NCBI RefSeq assembly: GCF_019097595.1
Contig: NC_080734.1
Location: 8,500,392-8,564,391 of the forward strand
DNA length: 64,000 nt
Source: Hemibagrus wyckioides
Taxonomy: Eukaryota; Chordata; Actinopteri; Siluriformes; Bagridae
Reading direction: 5' to 3'
The notes beneath the pieces were generated by a model. That model saw nothing but the letters and a program-made list of their open reading frames with translations, did no database searches and had not been told where the DNA came from. The position numbers were made by a program, and so were the translations under genes. Positions within the stretch are counted from its first letter, which is position 1, and every line of letters begins with the position of its first letter. Below, piece after piece: positions 1 through 12,777 of this stretch.

Positions 1-1335
1 ATTTTAATATGCATTGCATGCATTTTGTGCTTCAGATTATCTCTACGTAATTTGATCAGTTTATGATACCGATAGATCAGATAAAAAGTCTAATGGAATT
101 TAAGCTCGAATCAATACCGTTAAATCCCTTCATTCATTTGCATTTTGCCCAAATGTCATATTTTAGTATACCTTTACATGTTATGATTGGTGCAAACCAA
201 AAAAAAAAAAGTGTCTTCCAAACAAGCAGAACATTTAAAGCTTCATGTTTGTGCTTAAATCAGGATGGAAATCATTTCTGTAAATGCTATGATTCATCTA
301 CATGCACAAAAACGTTCGTCTGGAGCATTCGAGATCAGTCTCGATGCTCCCACACAATATAACGTGTTTAGAGATTGATTTTTAGGAGTGTTTATTTGCA
401 TATTGCATCCTTCTGCACTTTCTTCCTCTCGACATCTGGACTATGATGTTGCTTTGCATTTTAATTGGTGAAAACTGCATAACCAGTCAACATCTTCAAA
501 CAGGATGTAGTTTATGGGTAAAACTGAGATCCTGTGGTCTCACAAGCAGATGTCTACAGAGTAAATGCTTACTTTGTAATGTGGGGACTCTGTGTTCAGA
601 GGGGATTGTACCAGGATTGTATTAACAGTGCATTTGCTACGATGGTGCCTTCAAGGTTGTCTGGTAATAATAATGTAGACCCAGTAAAACTAAACTACCT
701 TTGCTTGTCACTGACATGGGACCCTCAAGGATCTTCTTGCTGGGGAAATGAATATAGTGTGTCTTTAAATCGTTGTGCAGAAATAGTCCATAATGTCTAA
801 TTGTGGCTCTTAAATCAGTGTTGGATACGATTCACTTTCATTCCACTTGTAAAAACACAAATCAGAGGCACTGAGTGAAGCAATGAGCGTGAAGCAATAG
901 TACAATTTTCTACCTGTTTCCTGAGAGTAATTACATATCAAAATCTCTTTTTCTTTTGAGCTGTGACCTGAATTCCTTTCACAATCAACCTTTTTTTTTT
1001 TTTTTGGATGTAAATTAAAATCCAGGCTGCGGTGTTGTGAAGGATCATAATGCCATAAACGTTCCTGCACAAATCATTTATCATCATAATGGCGATGCAG
1101 AGAAATGGCGCTTCTGTTTTTTTTTTTTTTCTTTTTTCTTTTTCTTTTTTTCCCCCCTCTCTTCTTACCCTGTAATGGGAGAAGAAGGCGTGGATGTGTG
1201 CAAACCCGTCACGCTTTATAAAAACTTTAAATCATTTCCGAATGCCGCATATCTTAAAGAATACGCATAAATAACATCTGGGTTTGACTTCCTGTAGGTG
1301 TGTTAGATGTTGGAATATAGTGACTTAGGGGTAAG

Positions 1336-1390
<55 letters not shown>

Positions 1391-3319
1391 TTTGCTGCAG
1401 TGCCATGCAGCGGTGGACCAGTCAGTCTTACGCAGTCCCTTCTCTCACTGCTAACCAGCACCTGCAGCGTCACTGCTGCAGCTTAGTCTTCCCTGTGCTT
1501 TATGGCCCTGAGAAAAGTGGCGCAGCCTGCGGGGTGACTCTTCTGTTCATTTTCTACCCTTTACTACGCAAACCTGCCAATCGGCGCGGTGATAAAATGC
1601 GCGAGGATTGTTTTTGTGCTGCAGATTACAGCAGTGTGTCAGAAGTGCTGCTTTATGGCAGTGTTTCTCGCGTCACTGCTCTGTATGCGTCTCTTTAGCA
1701 CTTAGTCATTTTCTCATGCCCTTGTCCCATGACGAGTCCTATTTTAAGAAAAGTGAACAATCTGCCTGTTTAGTAGGTTTTCTTTCATTTCCTTCATATG
1801 CATTTAATAAGTATTAAATGAAACCATTTAGTTCTTTTTTTTTTTTTTTTTGCATGCATTCCTATGACATTCCCAAATGGAAAAACTGCAGATTTTATAC
1901 AGTTTACTACTGTCTTTGTATGCCTTTTTACTGTTATTAAATAAAATAATACAAAGTCTTATCTTTTATGGGCCTTGTGCTTTGAAGTCATGGTCTGCCT
2001 GTTTTATATATATATATTTTTCCTGGTGTGTGTGTTCCGTAAAGTAGGTTAACGCTTAACTCGTGTATACAGGCCGGCTGAGCCGATGGAAAATGGAGCG
2101 GAGACTCGTCATAAAACAAACACGTATCAGAAACCTCTGTGTGGCACATCGCATGTTCTGATACGTTATTGTTTCTGTAGTAACTATGTACACAAGTCTT
2201 TGTGTACAAGGATCACATAAATGCAAAAAAAGCGTATAATTGTTGATGTGAGGCAGGTTATGGAAAGGAGTCTCCAGTGTCAGTAGGAGGTTTTAGAATG
2301 GAGGGCTTTGAAATTCTTATTTAACATGATAGACTGATTAAAAATGACTTCAGGAAGGAGAGAAGGAAAGGATGTTGTTTCACTGAAACTGTACAGTTGC
2401 GTGTAACTATAAACAAATAAAAAGCACAATGTGATTGCAAATCGTGGTTTGAAATGGAAAATTTGTGCTGTTATTGGAAAAATTACAAGTCCTGAGTCAG
2501 GCCATGTAAAATACCGCTGCAACCCAGTCCAGTGCAAAACTACTGTCCCAAAGCATGTCTCAGCTAATCCACTACACATCCTGGTGTATGTTTTGTAGAG
2601 CAGGTTAACTCTTAACTTGTGCACACAAGCTGGTGACAAAAAATGGAGCGCAAACAAATCCAAGCTCTCTGTGTGGCTCGTTATTCCTTACTCACTGGTA
2701 CCCTATTACACTGCTTTGTTCATCTATTAACATAAATACTTATAATTTAACCAGTTGACACAGAGGACACGCGGCGCTTAATCATAATCCGAGTATAAAC
2801 AAACCGACTAGGTGCTAGCTGCAAAATTACAATAATTGCTTAACCGCTTATCACAGGATACGACACAAGTGAAAAACAGCACACAATTTTTGTAATAGAT
2901 CGATCACAACATTTTTGGTCTTAGATTCATTATCCTGCTTTAGATGTGCGCTAGATAACCCAGCTCGGTTGAATGCTTTGTTCTGATCGGTCAGAAGCTG
3001 GTGTTTAATTTTCTATAAACATAGCTCAACAGAATAGTAATCATAACACAAATCAAGATACACCAGACCAGGCAAAGTTTTTCCAGTCTGTTCAGTTTTG
3101 GTGAGCTTGTACCCACTGCAGCTTGAGATTCCTGTTCATTGCTGACAGCAGAGTAACCTAATGTGGCCTTCCGCTCTTATAGCCCATACGCCTCCACTTT
3201 GTTTACCGCCGTTCTAATCTCCAATGTGTACATTACTGAAGCTCTTGGCCTGTATCTGCAGGATTTGATAGCCGTTGATTGGCTGACTGGAGAGCTGCAT
3301 GAATGGGCAGGGTTTACAT

Positions 3320-3352
<33 letters not shown>

Positions 3353-3722
3353 AAAAGGAAATTGTATGCCAGAGTAGCTGTAGCTCTACAGTATACCAGC
3401 AGCTTACTCTCTTCATGGGAGTGCAAACCCAGCATGTGTGTAGCCTCCATTATATACCCTTTGATCAGTTTTACAGAAAAATATATTTTAAAAAAAATAA
3501 ATTACATTAAACTTCAAGGTTGCAGCATAATGTATCGTTATAATGTATGGTATTTTGTTTGAATTGATAATGTAAACTAATTGTTCTTTTTTTAATAACA
3601 TGCACACTGCATATACAGTATATTCCAACATTTTGAAGGTTATATGCAAACCATAAGGGTGTTAAAATGATCAGAGATGATGATTTGACGGAGATTTAAA
3701 ATTCTTATTAAGCAGTTAAACA
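1..3722. other. Intergenic region with no recognised gene
   Basis: No open frame here looks like a known protein and none has convincing splice signals. It holds an ATT-type trinucleotide run (about 1337-1390), a GA dinucleotide run (3321-3350) and a pair of diverged similar segments (about 2030-2160 and 2586-2690). A segment near 2985-3025 resembles a dispersed fish repeat also seen near 53590-53640. An untranslated first exon of HMBOX1 could lie here or upstream of the window, but I could not identify one. Confidence 0.6.
2030..2690. repeat. Two diverged copies of a low-copy repeat
   Basis: Segments at about 2030-2160 and 2586-2690 share an ordered series of short matches in the same orientation: a CCTGGTGT start, a run resembling GTAGAGCAGGTTAAC, AACTTGTG-like sequence, AAAATGGAGCG and CTCTGTGTGGC. 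They look like two copies of one repeat or a local tandem duplication that has diverged. The family is not recognised. Confidence 0.5.
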
Positions 3723-3812
3723 CATTTAGACACACAGCCTGTATAATTTACACAGCCTACTTTTACATTTTTGGTGTATATTCCTGTTCAAGGTTCTTGT
3801 GTTGTCAAAATG

Positions 3813-4345
3813 CACTGATCAGGCATAACATTATGAACACTGAGAGGTGCCGTGAATAACTCTGATTATCTCCTAATCATGGCACCTGTTAGTGGGTGGG
3901 ATATATTAGGCAGCAAGTCAACATTTTGTCCTCAAAGTTGATGTGTTAGAAGCAGGAAAAATGGACAAGCGTAAGGATTTGAGCGAGTTTGAAAATTCCA
4001 AATTGTGATGGCTAGACAACTGGATCAGAGCATCTCCAAAACTGCAGCTCTTTTGGGGTGTTCCCGGTCTGCAGTGGTCAGTATCTATCAAAAGTATGCT
4101 TTAAGTCCCGTAAGTCCTTTAAGTCCTGTAACTATCCTTAAAGTCCTGTAAGTTGTGAGGGGGGGCCCTTTATAGCCCCTATAGGACTTAAAGGATCTGC
4201 TGCTAACATCTTGGTGCCAGATTCCACAGCACACCTTCAGGAATCTAGTGGAGTCCATGTCTCAATGGGTGAGGGCTGTTTTGGCAGCAAAAGGGGGGCC
4301 AAGACAATATTAGGCAAGTGGTCACAATGTTATGCCTGATCAGTG
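3813..4345 (+). mobile_element. Tc1-like non-autonomous element, family A, copy 1
   Basis: The ends are inverted repeats of the form CACTGATCAGGCATAACATT and its complement. Inside is the 5' part of a transposase gene (helix-turn-helix region resembling [16 protein letters not shown]) joined directly to the 3' end of the gene (resembling a Tc1 C-terminus ending AAKGGP), with the catalytic middle missing. A TA follows the right end; the left flank reads TG, probably a mutated TA. It resembles the abundant Tc1-like elements of catfish. It cannot encode a transposase. Confidence 0.8.
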
Positions 4346-4684
4346 TAGTAACAACATTGTTTCATGGTTTGATATTATTTCGTATCTGAACACTTCATTA
4401 ATATACTGACTTAATGACAATGATGATGAACGTATTGAATATAACCAATCTTTTGCAGAAAAGGTTATGTGTGTTATGTTATAGCTTAGACTAAGTGTGT
4501 CTTGAACTCAAGGAAGAATATGTAACAAACACTATAGAAACAAGTTCTGTATTCATCATATGGACACTGATTTCTAAAAAAAGATTCACACCTGCTTTAT
4601 ATGTAAAAGAAATTCAGTAGTAGAGTTCCTCTTAGCCCCTATAGTTCTTTTAACTGTTAAAAATTCCCCACATCTGATCAGATA

Positions 4685-5075
4685 TATTTCCAGACACGAT
4701 GTTTTTGAAAAAGGTAACACGAAGCTTGCATACATTATACAAAATCTGTGTGCAGTTGCACCTAAATAAAGGCTGTGAAATCTCAGGCAGTGAAGAAGAA
4801 GCATCAGCAGTTCCTTTAGCTGATGTCACAGTTGTACAGCGTGATGACAGGTTTTCCCTGCCACAGAGGTTTAACTTTTCTGATAGCTTGCGAAGTCTTA
4901 ATCTGCGACTACAGCGAGTTGTATCCCGAGTGGCCACCCTGGCAAAAGAAGCCTGCGTCATTCCCGTCTCTAGCGTGCCCACAGAGAGAGGCTTCTCCCT
5001 GCAGAACCGCATTAAAACAGCCTTGTGTAGCTGCCTTCAGGAAAAGAAGGCCACCAAGATGATATGAGGGATATT
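4685..5075 (+). pseudogene. hAT-type transposase C-terminal remnant
   Basis: An open frame from 4699 to 5067 encodes a piece ending in IPVSSVPTERGFSLQNRIKT, which fits the hAT dimerisation region also found in ZNF862-like domesticated proteins. The zinc finger and catalytic core are missing, and no splice structure joins it to another exon, so it is taken as a dead fragment. It sits in the spacer of the large inverted duplication, flanked by two Tc1-like copies. Confidence 0.65.
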
Positions 5076-5136
5076 GCCTTTCATTCCCGGACACTGTTGG
5101 CCCGCACTTAAATTTCATAGCAGAAACTTTGAAACA

Positions 5137-5692
5137 CAGACCGGGCATAACATTATGACCACCTGCCTAATATGGTGTTGGTCCCCCTTTTGCTGCCTAG
5201 GGTTAGGGTTACAGCCCTGACCCATCATGCACTGTGTATTCTGACACCTTTCTGTCAGAACCAGCATTAACTTCTTCAGTATTTTGAGCAACAGTAGCTC
5301 GTCTGTTGGATCGGATCACACGGGCCAGCCTTCACTCCCCACGTGCATCAGTGAGCCTTGGCTGCCCATGACACTGTTGCCGGTTCACCACTGTTCCTTC
5401 CTTGGACCACTTTTGATAGATACTGACCACTGCAGACCGGGAACACCCCACAAGAGCTGCAGTTTTGGAGATGCTCTGATCCAGTTGTCTAGCCATCACA
5501 ATCTGTCCCTTGTCAAACTTGCTCAAGTCCTTACGCTTGCCCATTTTTCCTGCTTCTAACACATCAACTTTGAGGACAAAATGTTCACTTGCTGCCTAAT
5601 ATATCCCACCCACTAACAGGTGCCATGATGAGGAGATAATCAGTCTTATTCATTTCACCTCTCAGTGTTCATAATGTTATGCCTGATCAGTG
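5137..5692 (-). mobile_element. Tc1-like non-autonomous element, family A, copy 2
   Basis: The outer end at 5692 carries the family inverted repeat followed by TA; the inner end near 5137 is degraded but still reads GGGCATAACATTATGACCAC. The - strand frame from 5562 to 5332 encodes the N-terminal helix-turn-helix of the transposase ([20 protein letters not shown]) and runs further than in copy 1. No catalytic core is present. It forms the right arm of the inverted duplication. Confidence 0.8.
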
Positions 5693-5782
5693 TATTTTGA
5701 CAACACAAGAACCTTGAACAGGAATATACACCAAAAATGTAAAAGTAGGCTGTGTAAATTATACAGGCTGTGTGTCTAAATG

Positions 5783-7234
5783 GAGAAAATCTCTACTTAG
5801 GACAACACCGAAAAGACTCGCCTTCTGGAGCTTGCTGCTTTTGGTGGAGATTTTCTGGTTAATGGAGTAATCATTAAGAGAGATGATGTAAGAGAGTTGA
5901 TTGGGCATTTTGTCTAGTAGCTAGCAGAGTTTGCTTGAGTAGTTTTATGGCTTATAGGGTTTAAGAAAAAATTCAGAATGCTATCAGTCACCGAAGAAAA
6001 GAAAAATGTAAAAGCCGGTTTTTCTGCAGTTTCAGTCCAGGGGTTGATCAACTAAAAACTGAGATGGTGAGACTCGGTTGTCTATAATAGCTGATTTATT
6101 TATTTATTTTATTTATTTTTTTTTAACATAATGCACACAAGGAAAGCTACTTTATGAACCTTGTGGTTGGTTGACATTCATACAATCAAACACATGGTGC
6201 TCGCTTTGGTCCACATAATGCAGATGGTTTTAGCAATAAATGTCAAGGCTGCACCAGTGGGGCACTGATCTATCACACTATACAGCACATAGCTCAATAT
6301 GTTCATATCCTCCAGCTAGAAATGTGATAAATCTCTTAAGTGTCGCAAAGTTATAAATGTTATATGCTGTTTCTTCTTTGTGTGTTATTGGTTTGGAGCA
6401 AATGATCAAAACTGGCTCAGTATGTCACAAGAGTAAATCACGTTACGGACCATCTGAGGAAATTACATATCAGAGATGAAGGGTTTCCATGGCAACAGCA
6501 GAAGTGATAAGTCACAAAGAGCCATATTAATGAAGGGAGAATGTTTCCAGACGGCAGGAATTAGGTCACGTATAAAAAGGATTTTCCCTTTTATTGTCAG
6601 GACGTGCTGCAGAGTCGTGCTGCTGTGAGGAATGTCAGCCATTTTGAGGCGTAGCTTCATTTCAGTGCACTTAATATAATCTCAGTTTGCATTGCATTTT
6701 AATTTGCTAGACATTGCATGCTTTTGCCTTTGGCTGGCATTTCCTTCACTGTTTGTAATCTTATTGTGACATATATTTTTATTATTTATTATCTAATGAA
6801 AAAAATATACTGCGTGTTTACCATGCCTGGTTGCGAGCATGCCCGAGTACACAGATAAGCCGTCTTTCAGCATTCCAGCCCTAAACCATAATATATTTTA
6901 CCCACAGTGCATTTGGGAACATTTTGTTTACTGCTCGCAACTTTTCTTATTTTCAGATGTCAAGTTACGAATGACGAGCTTCACTTCACTTACCCTCTAA
7001 GCTCTAATGCCTAACCTTGAATCCTAAATTTCTCCCAAGTGGATAAAAATTAACCTGGTTACCAATGTACCATCCGGAAAAATGACTCGGGACACACACA
7101 AGCCATGCTTCATTATCCCTAGCAGTGATGTCTAAATCCTTACCCCTAAACCCAGCACCCAGAAGTACCTAGGTACAGCTTCCTGTCTCATAGAAATGAC
7201 TTTTTTTTTTTTTTTTCCCTTCTTCTTCCACCAG
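5783..7234. other. Intergenic or HMBOX1 5' region, no gene recognised
   Basis: AT-rich sequence without a recognisable coding exon. It ends in a long T-rich tract (7200-7218) and CCACCAG, the splice acceptor of the first HMBOX1 coding exon. It is therefore probably intron, with the untranslated first exon further upstream. Confidence 0.5.
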
Positions 7235-7726
7235 GATGTCCCAGTACACAGACGAGCCGCGCTTCACCATCGAGCAGATCGATCTGCTTCAGCGGCTGCG
7301 ACGGAGTGGCATGACCAAGCCCGAGATAGTCCATGCACTGGACACACTGGAGCGCCTCGACCGAGAACATGGAGACAAGTTTGGGCGCCGTGGCTCCGCC
7401 TCCTCCTCCTGTGGCCCTGCTCCGTCTGTATCTGACCCCGCCCCCTCACATGGCACCAATGAAAGCTCCACCTCTCACATGGCCATCTCTACTGCCACCA
7501 CCGCCACGCAGACTCAGTTCCTCTCTCCGTCACCAAGCAACAGCTACGCCACCTCACCACCTGTCTCGCTGGTTGCGGTGACGCAAAACGGGACGGCCAA
7601 TGGGAAACTGTCTCCACCCCGTTATCCGACAGGAAACGCGGCTGCGGCCGTGGCGGTGAGACCATACGGGTTCGATGGGACGGAGGAAGAGATGGACGTT
7701 GACGACAAGGTGGAGGAACTGATGAG
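7235..7726 (+). CDS. hmbox1: HMBOX1 first coding exon
   Basis: The acceptor is a T-rich tract ending CCACCAG and the donor is ATGAG|GTCGGTG. The exon encodes residues 1-163 plus two bases of an Arg codon: the conserved N-terminal dimerisation-like segment, then a low-complexity Ser/Thr/Pro/Ala region (about residues 50-145) and an acidic end ([14 protein letters not shown]). The frame remains open a little into the intron, which is read-through and not coding. Confidence 0.93.
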
Positions 7727-10143
7727 GTCGGTGATCAGAGTAACTATTTCTTTTCAAATTATCCATGATTAGGTTTTAACCATCGTTTATAGAGACTGTG
7801 GCAAACTGTTGAACCAATAATGAAAAGATTAGTTGGGATTTCTTCATTTCTTTTCCATTGTCATCCAGTAAGTGAGATTGAAGTGGCTTCTTTCTAGCTT
7901 GCTTGGCTTGTGCACACGGATACTAGATTTAATTAGTGCGGGAAATTAAAAATGATCTAATCTGATATGGTAAAGAATAGGATTTTAGCGCTTGGCTATC
8001 TAGCTAGCAGTCTGAAGGAGTTATTTAGCCTGTAGGACTGCTGTTCAGGTAAGATATACAGCTCTTATTGTTAAAATGAGTTTCTAAGTCAACATTGGAG
8101 TGCTAAAGGTGCATAGCGTCTCTCCCATAATAAAAACACATTGTATAGCTTCATTGATTTATGTTGTTTGCACAGCAGTTTAGTATCTTAACAACCAGTA
8201 TTGATATTCAGAGGTCTGGGATTCATTAGGATTAGTGTAATAGTAGTAACACGACTAGACTTGATTTTATATTGTAAAGATGTGAACCTCAGGAGTTTTA
8301 ACAGTAAGTGAGAAGAGAAACACTCTCAGCACAATAAACCGCAAGTTCAGGCTTGGATCAGTGTGGGAATTTAATGTTTCCCGCCGAAATGCTGGTTTAA
8401 CCAGGTATAGTGTTTCTTGCCAAGTTGTGTAATGACCCAGACTGAGACATATGGCATAATGAAGGATTTTATTGTCTACATAACATTTTTTTTTCATCTG
8501 CACAATAGAGATTTAACCAATCAGGAAAATACAACCCAGTAAAAGACAAATATCTGACTTGAAACCAGCTTAAAAGCTAAGAGGACAAACCAAACTATTA
8601 GCTTTATCTTGTTTCTGTTAAAGAGTAAACAAATAGACAGCAGCGACGCTGTGAGAGAAACATCATTTAGTTTAAACGATGCTGCTCACAGAACGCCCTG
8701 TGTGTAAAGTATTAGCACAGCTGTATTTGTGCTGTCGCTTACAAAAATGCAGGAAGTCGTTCAGTTTGAAAAATAAATGTTTCTCCATAATCCTGGCTGA
8801 ACAGTCACTTTAAAATCATCACGTTGGGTGTATGCATGCTGAGAGTGGGCGTGGTTGATCCCACAGTGACCCTGTGCTAAAGGGAAAGATAGGAAAACGG
8901 TATAAATTAAAGTATAAAATGTGTAACTGGAAGAAACGGATCAATCCTGCGTCCTACTGCTGCTCTTCATCTGCTTCATCTACTCCTCCTCGTGATCCAG
9001 TTTAGACAAGTTTCATTGTATCCGTGCTAAAATTATAAAATATCAGGAGGTTCCGCATGCTTGATGGTCCCACTTTTTCAGCACATTGGATAATTTAAGC
9101 AGAGAAAGAACCCTGCCTTTGCCACAGGGCAAAATACATTTTATTTAGTGTTATTAAATGTATATTTTTATATAGCATTGTTGCATTACAGCCTTGGCAT
9201 GTGACTCGGACAATATCTTGTGCATGCAGTGCGAGAGAAAACACCACAGTCCAGAACATTTATGCAGCCTCAGACGCAATATTAGAAAAGCATGACTGCT
9301 TTGACAAAGGAATTTATATATTGTTTATTTAACTAGCTATACCTGTTTATTACAGTATGTTAGCTGCCATCTTTTTTGGCCTAGTTGGTTAGGTTTCTGG
9401 ACAACCAAAGCATGGGACTGGACAGCACACTGGAGCTTTCACATGCTCACTTGGCTGGATAATTGAATTAAGGTTAGCTAATGGATTTATGATTTGTCCA
9501 CCCCTGACCAACATGCTCACATTTGCACAAACAAACAGACACAGTAGAAATACCCTCAATCCTAGGAAGTGTAATTAAAGCAGTAGTATTATTAAAAGGC
9601 ATCTTTCTGTGGTGGCCCCACTTATGATTATTAATATTGTGGCCGTGGGTACAAAGCTGCTTAAAAATTGCTTTCTGCATGCCTCATAAAATGTGTGTGT
9701 TTGTCTGTTTAGGAGGGACAGCAGTTTGGTGAAAGAGGAGATCAAGGCTTTTCTGGCTAACCGGCGCATCTCTCAGGCAGTGGTGGCTCAGGTCACAGGT
9801 CAGTGAGTGTCTTCTTCATTATCTCCTTTACTTTACTAACCTAGTGGTCCTCATCAGGTTCTGAACTTTTTACATATTAACCTTCATCTAGTCCTTACGT
9901 TTACCTTCATAGGGTCCTAACATACTGGGTTTCATCTGGTCCTCGCTTTTAACCTACTGGTTTTCATTAGGTCCTTAATTTTATCCTTGTAGTCCATATT
10001 CTGCCACCATCTTTAACCTTGTGGTCTTCATCAGGTCCTCACTTCTAACCTACTGTTTTTTTGATTGAGGAAACACAGATCTTCTTCTTTATGAATTGTT
10101 GTGTAGTACTAATTAATTTGTACCAAATAACCCGTCTTTCTTT

Positions 10144-10195
<52 letters not shown>

Positions 10196-11299
10196 GAATC
10201 AGTCAGAGTCGGATCTCTCACTGGCTCCTGCAGCAGGGATCCGACCTGAGTGAGCAGAAGAAGAGAGCCTTCTATCGCTGGTACCAGCTGGAAAAGACAA
10301 CTCCAGGTTAGATGTGCCAGATTTAAGCCACCATTATTTCATAATTAATGTAATAATTAACTCTTTACTGATAACTTCTGTACTAAATTTCCGGTTGAAT
10401 GGAAAAAAGAGCAATGACTCTTGGTTAAGAGATTAAAAAAAAAATTTCTGCCTGTTTCAATCTGATTTGATTTTGGGTAGGAGTATATTTTGTAGAGCTG
10501 ATATCAGGTATCATGGAGTAATCAGTATTTGCCATCTGCTTACTCAGTATTACCCTAACCACAGAAGCTTCTTTCCTGTTTACTTGCCTTCCTTGCACCC
10601 AAAGGTGAGCAAAAAGGCACCTAGTTATATTATTCGCCATTGTATATGCTCTATTTTAGTGGAGTAGTTCATGATCTCCATTTAGTAATGTCAACCGGTA
10701 AGTCAGGTGAATTTCTGACTAATGAGCAAGTAATTATATAGTTTAAAAATGAAATCTAATTATTAAATATTTAATATTTACCCTTGGGCGCAAGTCAGTT
10801 TCTGAAAACATGTCATAAAGTATGATGCATTTAATCAGCCCCTCACCATCATGTGATGAATCTGGTCAGGATGGTCAAGCTCATTGTAAATCATTTCAAT
10901 AAACCCACACGATACACACACACACCACACAGTGCAGTGCCATGCTCTACTCTTCACTGGTTTTTTTACCTTCTAGCTGTTTGATAGAGTTTCTCTGGAA
11001 AACACACCCAAAACCAATCTTATCATATTTTACCACTTTCCCTGAGTCTCTAGAGTAAAAACCAAAAGATGTCCAGGGAGCAACAGTGTTCAGTCATGAC
11101 TACAGCAAAATACAGTAAAAGAAATTCACATCTGCAAAAAGGAGTTCCTGTTACTTATGTCAGCCCAATAGAGATGACAACGGGAAAATGTAATAAAAGT
11201 ATAAGTACTTTGATGATAAACATTTTGCAAAATTGACAACTGGTCTTTTTTTAATTTAATTATTGATATTTTTTTAATAATTTGTTGTTGTTGTTATTC

Positions 11300-11335
<36 letters not shown>

Positions 11336-12731
11336 CATCATTTGTGGGGGGTTTTCAGGTGCTACTTTGAACATGCGTCCCGCCCCATTGACCCTGGACG
11401 AAATCGAGTGGCGTCAGACTCCACCCCCAATAAGTTCGGCCACAGGCAGCTTCCGCTTGCGCCGAGGCAGCCGCTTCACCTGGAGGAAGGAGTGTCTCGC
11501 TGTGATGGAAAGGTAAAGGTGACAACAAGACTGCAGACACACAGAGAGGAGTGTGAGAGAACTAAACGTATGTGAATGGAAATTTTTCATCTGTGCAAAA
11601 CAGTTGAGCTTGTTTATCATCTGTCATCTCTGTTACTTCCGTTATTTCCGCCTTGTCGGTTGTGGGTAATTGTTACCTGTACATTGTTTATTTTCATTTC
11701 TGTTACTTATTTAATCTTTGGTATGAGTAACTGACTCATGTATAGGGAGCTTGGTGGTTTAATGGTGAATTAAATAGATAAAGCAGCAGTAAGGTAGAAG
11801 CTGTACTGAATTTAGACTTACTAGTGAGTTCTGTGGAATTAGATCATCATGACCTACCGTTACATAAACCATTCAACCTGTACACAAATACCTAACATCC
11901 AGAAACCACAAAACTACAGAAGTTAAAAAACAATTTTTTTGATGGGTTCTGTTCTTTGCCTCTGTAGACTACTACAATGGATTTCAAATTGAAGATTTTC
12001 AGCTTTTATTCACACTCCATTTTAGCTTAAAAGTAATTGGACAAATGACTTATGAGCAATTGCATTGCACTGTTTCCTTATTTCATGATAGATTAAGGAG
12101 ACAGTGTTTAATTTGCATTCGGTAGCTGTTCATGGGAATAATACGTGTTCCAATTTGGTGTCGATGCAAGCTAAGGAGCCTCAGCCATCATTAGGCTGAA
12201 AAAAGCAACCTCTTAGAAAGATAGCAGAGACATTAGGAGTGGCCAAATCAACAACTTGGTAGATTTTGAAACAGAAGGAGTGGTGAGCTCAGCAACAACA
12301 AAATCCCTGAAAGACCACTGAAGGCAACTAAAGTGCATGATCACCGAAGTCTCTCCCCATGGTGAAGAAAAATCTAGCAGAGTCAAAAACTTTCTCGAGG
12401 AGGTAGATGTGTCATTGTCATAATCTACAATCAAGAGATGCTTTTCTGAATAGGAATATTGTGGGTTTACCTCAAGATGCAACACGCGATAAGAGAACGG
12501 GCAGATTAGACTGTGATGATAAACATCTATAAAAAGCCTACACAGTCCTGGAACAAGCTTCTTTAGACAGATGAAACCAAGATTAACCGATGATGAGAAG
12601 AGAAGTGTATGAGGAAGGAAAGGAAAAGTTTACAATCCAAAGGATATCATATCATCTGTCAAACATGTTGGAGGCAGATTTTTAGCATGGGCATGTACGG
12701 CTGCCAGTGGAACTGGGTCACTGGTGTTTAT

Positions 12732-12777
<46 letters not shown>

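Larger units (their letters stand above)
3723..5782. repeat. Large inverted duplication (arms about 370 bp, 1.3 kb spacer)
   Basis: The left arm starts at 3723 and the right arm ends at 5782. Read as reverse complement, the right arm matches the left almost base for base for about 370 bp. The match covers about 85 bp of sequence outside the Tc1-like element as well as the 5' half of the element, so it is not just two independent insertions of one transposon. The arms separate near 4094 and 5418, where the left copy has an internal deletion. The spacer contains a hAT transposase remnant. Confidence 0.8.

Noticed and set aside
1405..1817. Two overlapping + strand frames of 97 and 69 codons
   Set aside because: They are Cys- and Ser-rich chance frames next to an ATT repeat, with no family likeness and no splice context.
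5284..5559. A + strand 91-codon frame
   Set aside because: Antisense shadow of the Tc1-like family A transposase fragment; the same false frame appears at 13205-13396 and 46880-47104.
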